From: Rhizobium sp. Root708
Lineage (GTDB): Bacteria; Pseudomonadota; Alphaproteobacteria; Rhizobiales; Rhizobiaceae
Assembly: GCF_001429725.1 (NCBI RefSeq)
Contig: NZ_LMHV01000008.1
Location: 61,604-125,603, forward strand
Direction: 5' to 3'
DNA length: 64,000 bases
Made by a program: the position numbers and the translations under genes. Positions 63,845 to 64,000 of this stretch are shown here, piece after piece (position 1 is the stretch's first letter; each line of letters opens with the position of its first letter). The notes below the pieces were generated by a model. It searched no databases. It was not told the DNA's origin and saw only the letters and a list, made by a program, of their open reading frames with translations.

Positions 63845-63871
63845 CCGCGACGCCTGTTTCAGGCATCGCGG
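63845..63871. terminator. Convergent terminator at the end of the glycan locus
   Basis: A 12-bp stem with one mismatch (CCGCGACGCCTG / CAGGCATCGCGG) and a three-base loop, between the stop codons of the mutase-like gene and the convergent ATPase gene. There is no T run on either side. Confidence 0.65.
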
Positions 63872-63907
63872 ATGGCCGAGGTCAACGCATGTGTGGCAAA
63901 TCCAGCC

Positions 63908-64000
63908 TCAAGCTATCCGCACCTGGCTTTCGGGATCGAAGAAGACGGCCTTGTCGAGATTGAATGCGAGGCGTGCGGTTTCACCGGCTCGGATGCGGGC
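63908..64000 (-). CDS. ABC transporter ATP-binding protein, MalK/UgpC type, C-terminal 30 residues
   Basis: Minus-strand frame open from the window edge to a TGA at 63908-63910. The tail GETARLAFNLDKAVFFDPES has the TOBE-domain ending (usually L-x-F-D-x-x-x-x-H-x-F-D) found in MalK-type ATPases and is similar in pattern to the ATPase at 10229-11311. The rest of the gene lies beyond the window. This indicates another carbohydrate importer to the right. Confidence 0.7.
   Translation of the reverse strand, partial: ARIRAGETARLAFNLDKAVFFDPESQVRIA

Overview
The window looks like an accessory replicon (chromid or megaplasmid) or catabolic chromosomal island of an alpha-proteobacterium of the Rhizobiaceae (Rhizobium/Agrobacterium/Ensifer type). 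The reasons are the high G+C, six ABC transporters in 64 kb each tied to its own catabolic genes and regulator, an alpha-type SOS box (GTTC-N7-GTTC), an EcfG-type stress promoter (GGAAC-N16-CGTT), and close matches to known rhizobial or enterobacterial pentose and polyol genes. I found no tRNA, rRNA, insertion sequence, CRISPR array or replication origin.

Layout. (1) 1-7085: D-apiose uptake and oxidation (binding protein, DUF2291 lipoprotein, ATPase, permease, apiose dehydrogenase, apionate lactonase). (2) 7148-15359: oligosaccharide ABC transporter with a cytoplasmic family 2 glycoside hydrolase and a divergent LacI regulator. (3) 15356-22800: a 69-residue exported protein, then an amino-acid-type ABC transporter with a sarcosine-oxidase-like flavoenzyme, a histidine-ammonia-lyase homologue that lacks the usual MIO triad, and a HutC-type regulator. 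(4) 22965-27890: prkA-yeaH-spoVR stress operon behind an EcfG promoter. (5) 28137-29614: a PAS-only protein facing a LuxR-type regulator. (6) 29717-37412: ribitol uptake and catabolism (XylFGH-like transporter, ribitol 2-dehydrogenase, pentulose kinase, LacI regulator, HAD phosphatase). (7) 37426-39091: a DEDDh exonuclease and a ProQ/FinO RNA-binding protein, divergently arranged. (8) 39108-49255: an FGGY kinase, a ribose-type transporter, a GntR regulator, and a three-enzyme operon (two cytosine-deaminase-like amidohydrolases around a gamma-glutamyltransferase homologue) behind a sigma-54-like promoter. (9) 49295-53898: a PaoABC-type molybdenum oxidoreductase and a divergent TetR regulator with a perfect palindrome. 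(10) 54082-56871: a small conserved-looking protein, a PAS-GGDEF-EAL protein, and a 55-residue gene under a LexA box. (11) 57254-63821: a surface-glycan locus with two sugar-transfer-like DUF proteins and a CDP-6-deoxyhexose pathway ending in a galactopyranose-mutase-like flavoprotein. (12) From 63908: the C-terminus of another MalK-type ATPase.

Most modules follow the same design: import a plant- or soil-derived compound, oxidise, hydrolyse or phosphorylate it in the cytoplasm, and control the unit with a local regulator whose operator can be seen. The least explained parts, and the best candidates for new biology, are the MIO-less lyase operon, the amidohydrolase/gamma-glutamyltransferase operon, the CDP-sugar branch without an RfbH-type dehydratase, and the SOS-controlled small protein.
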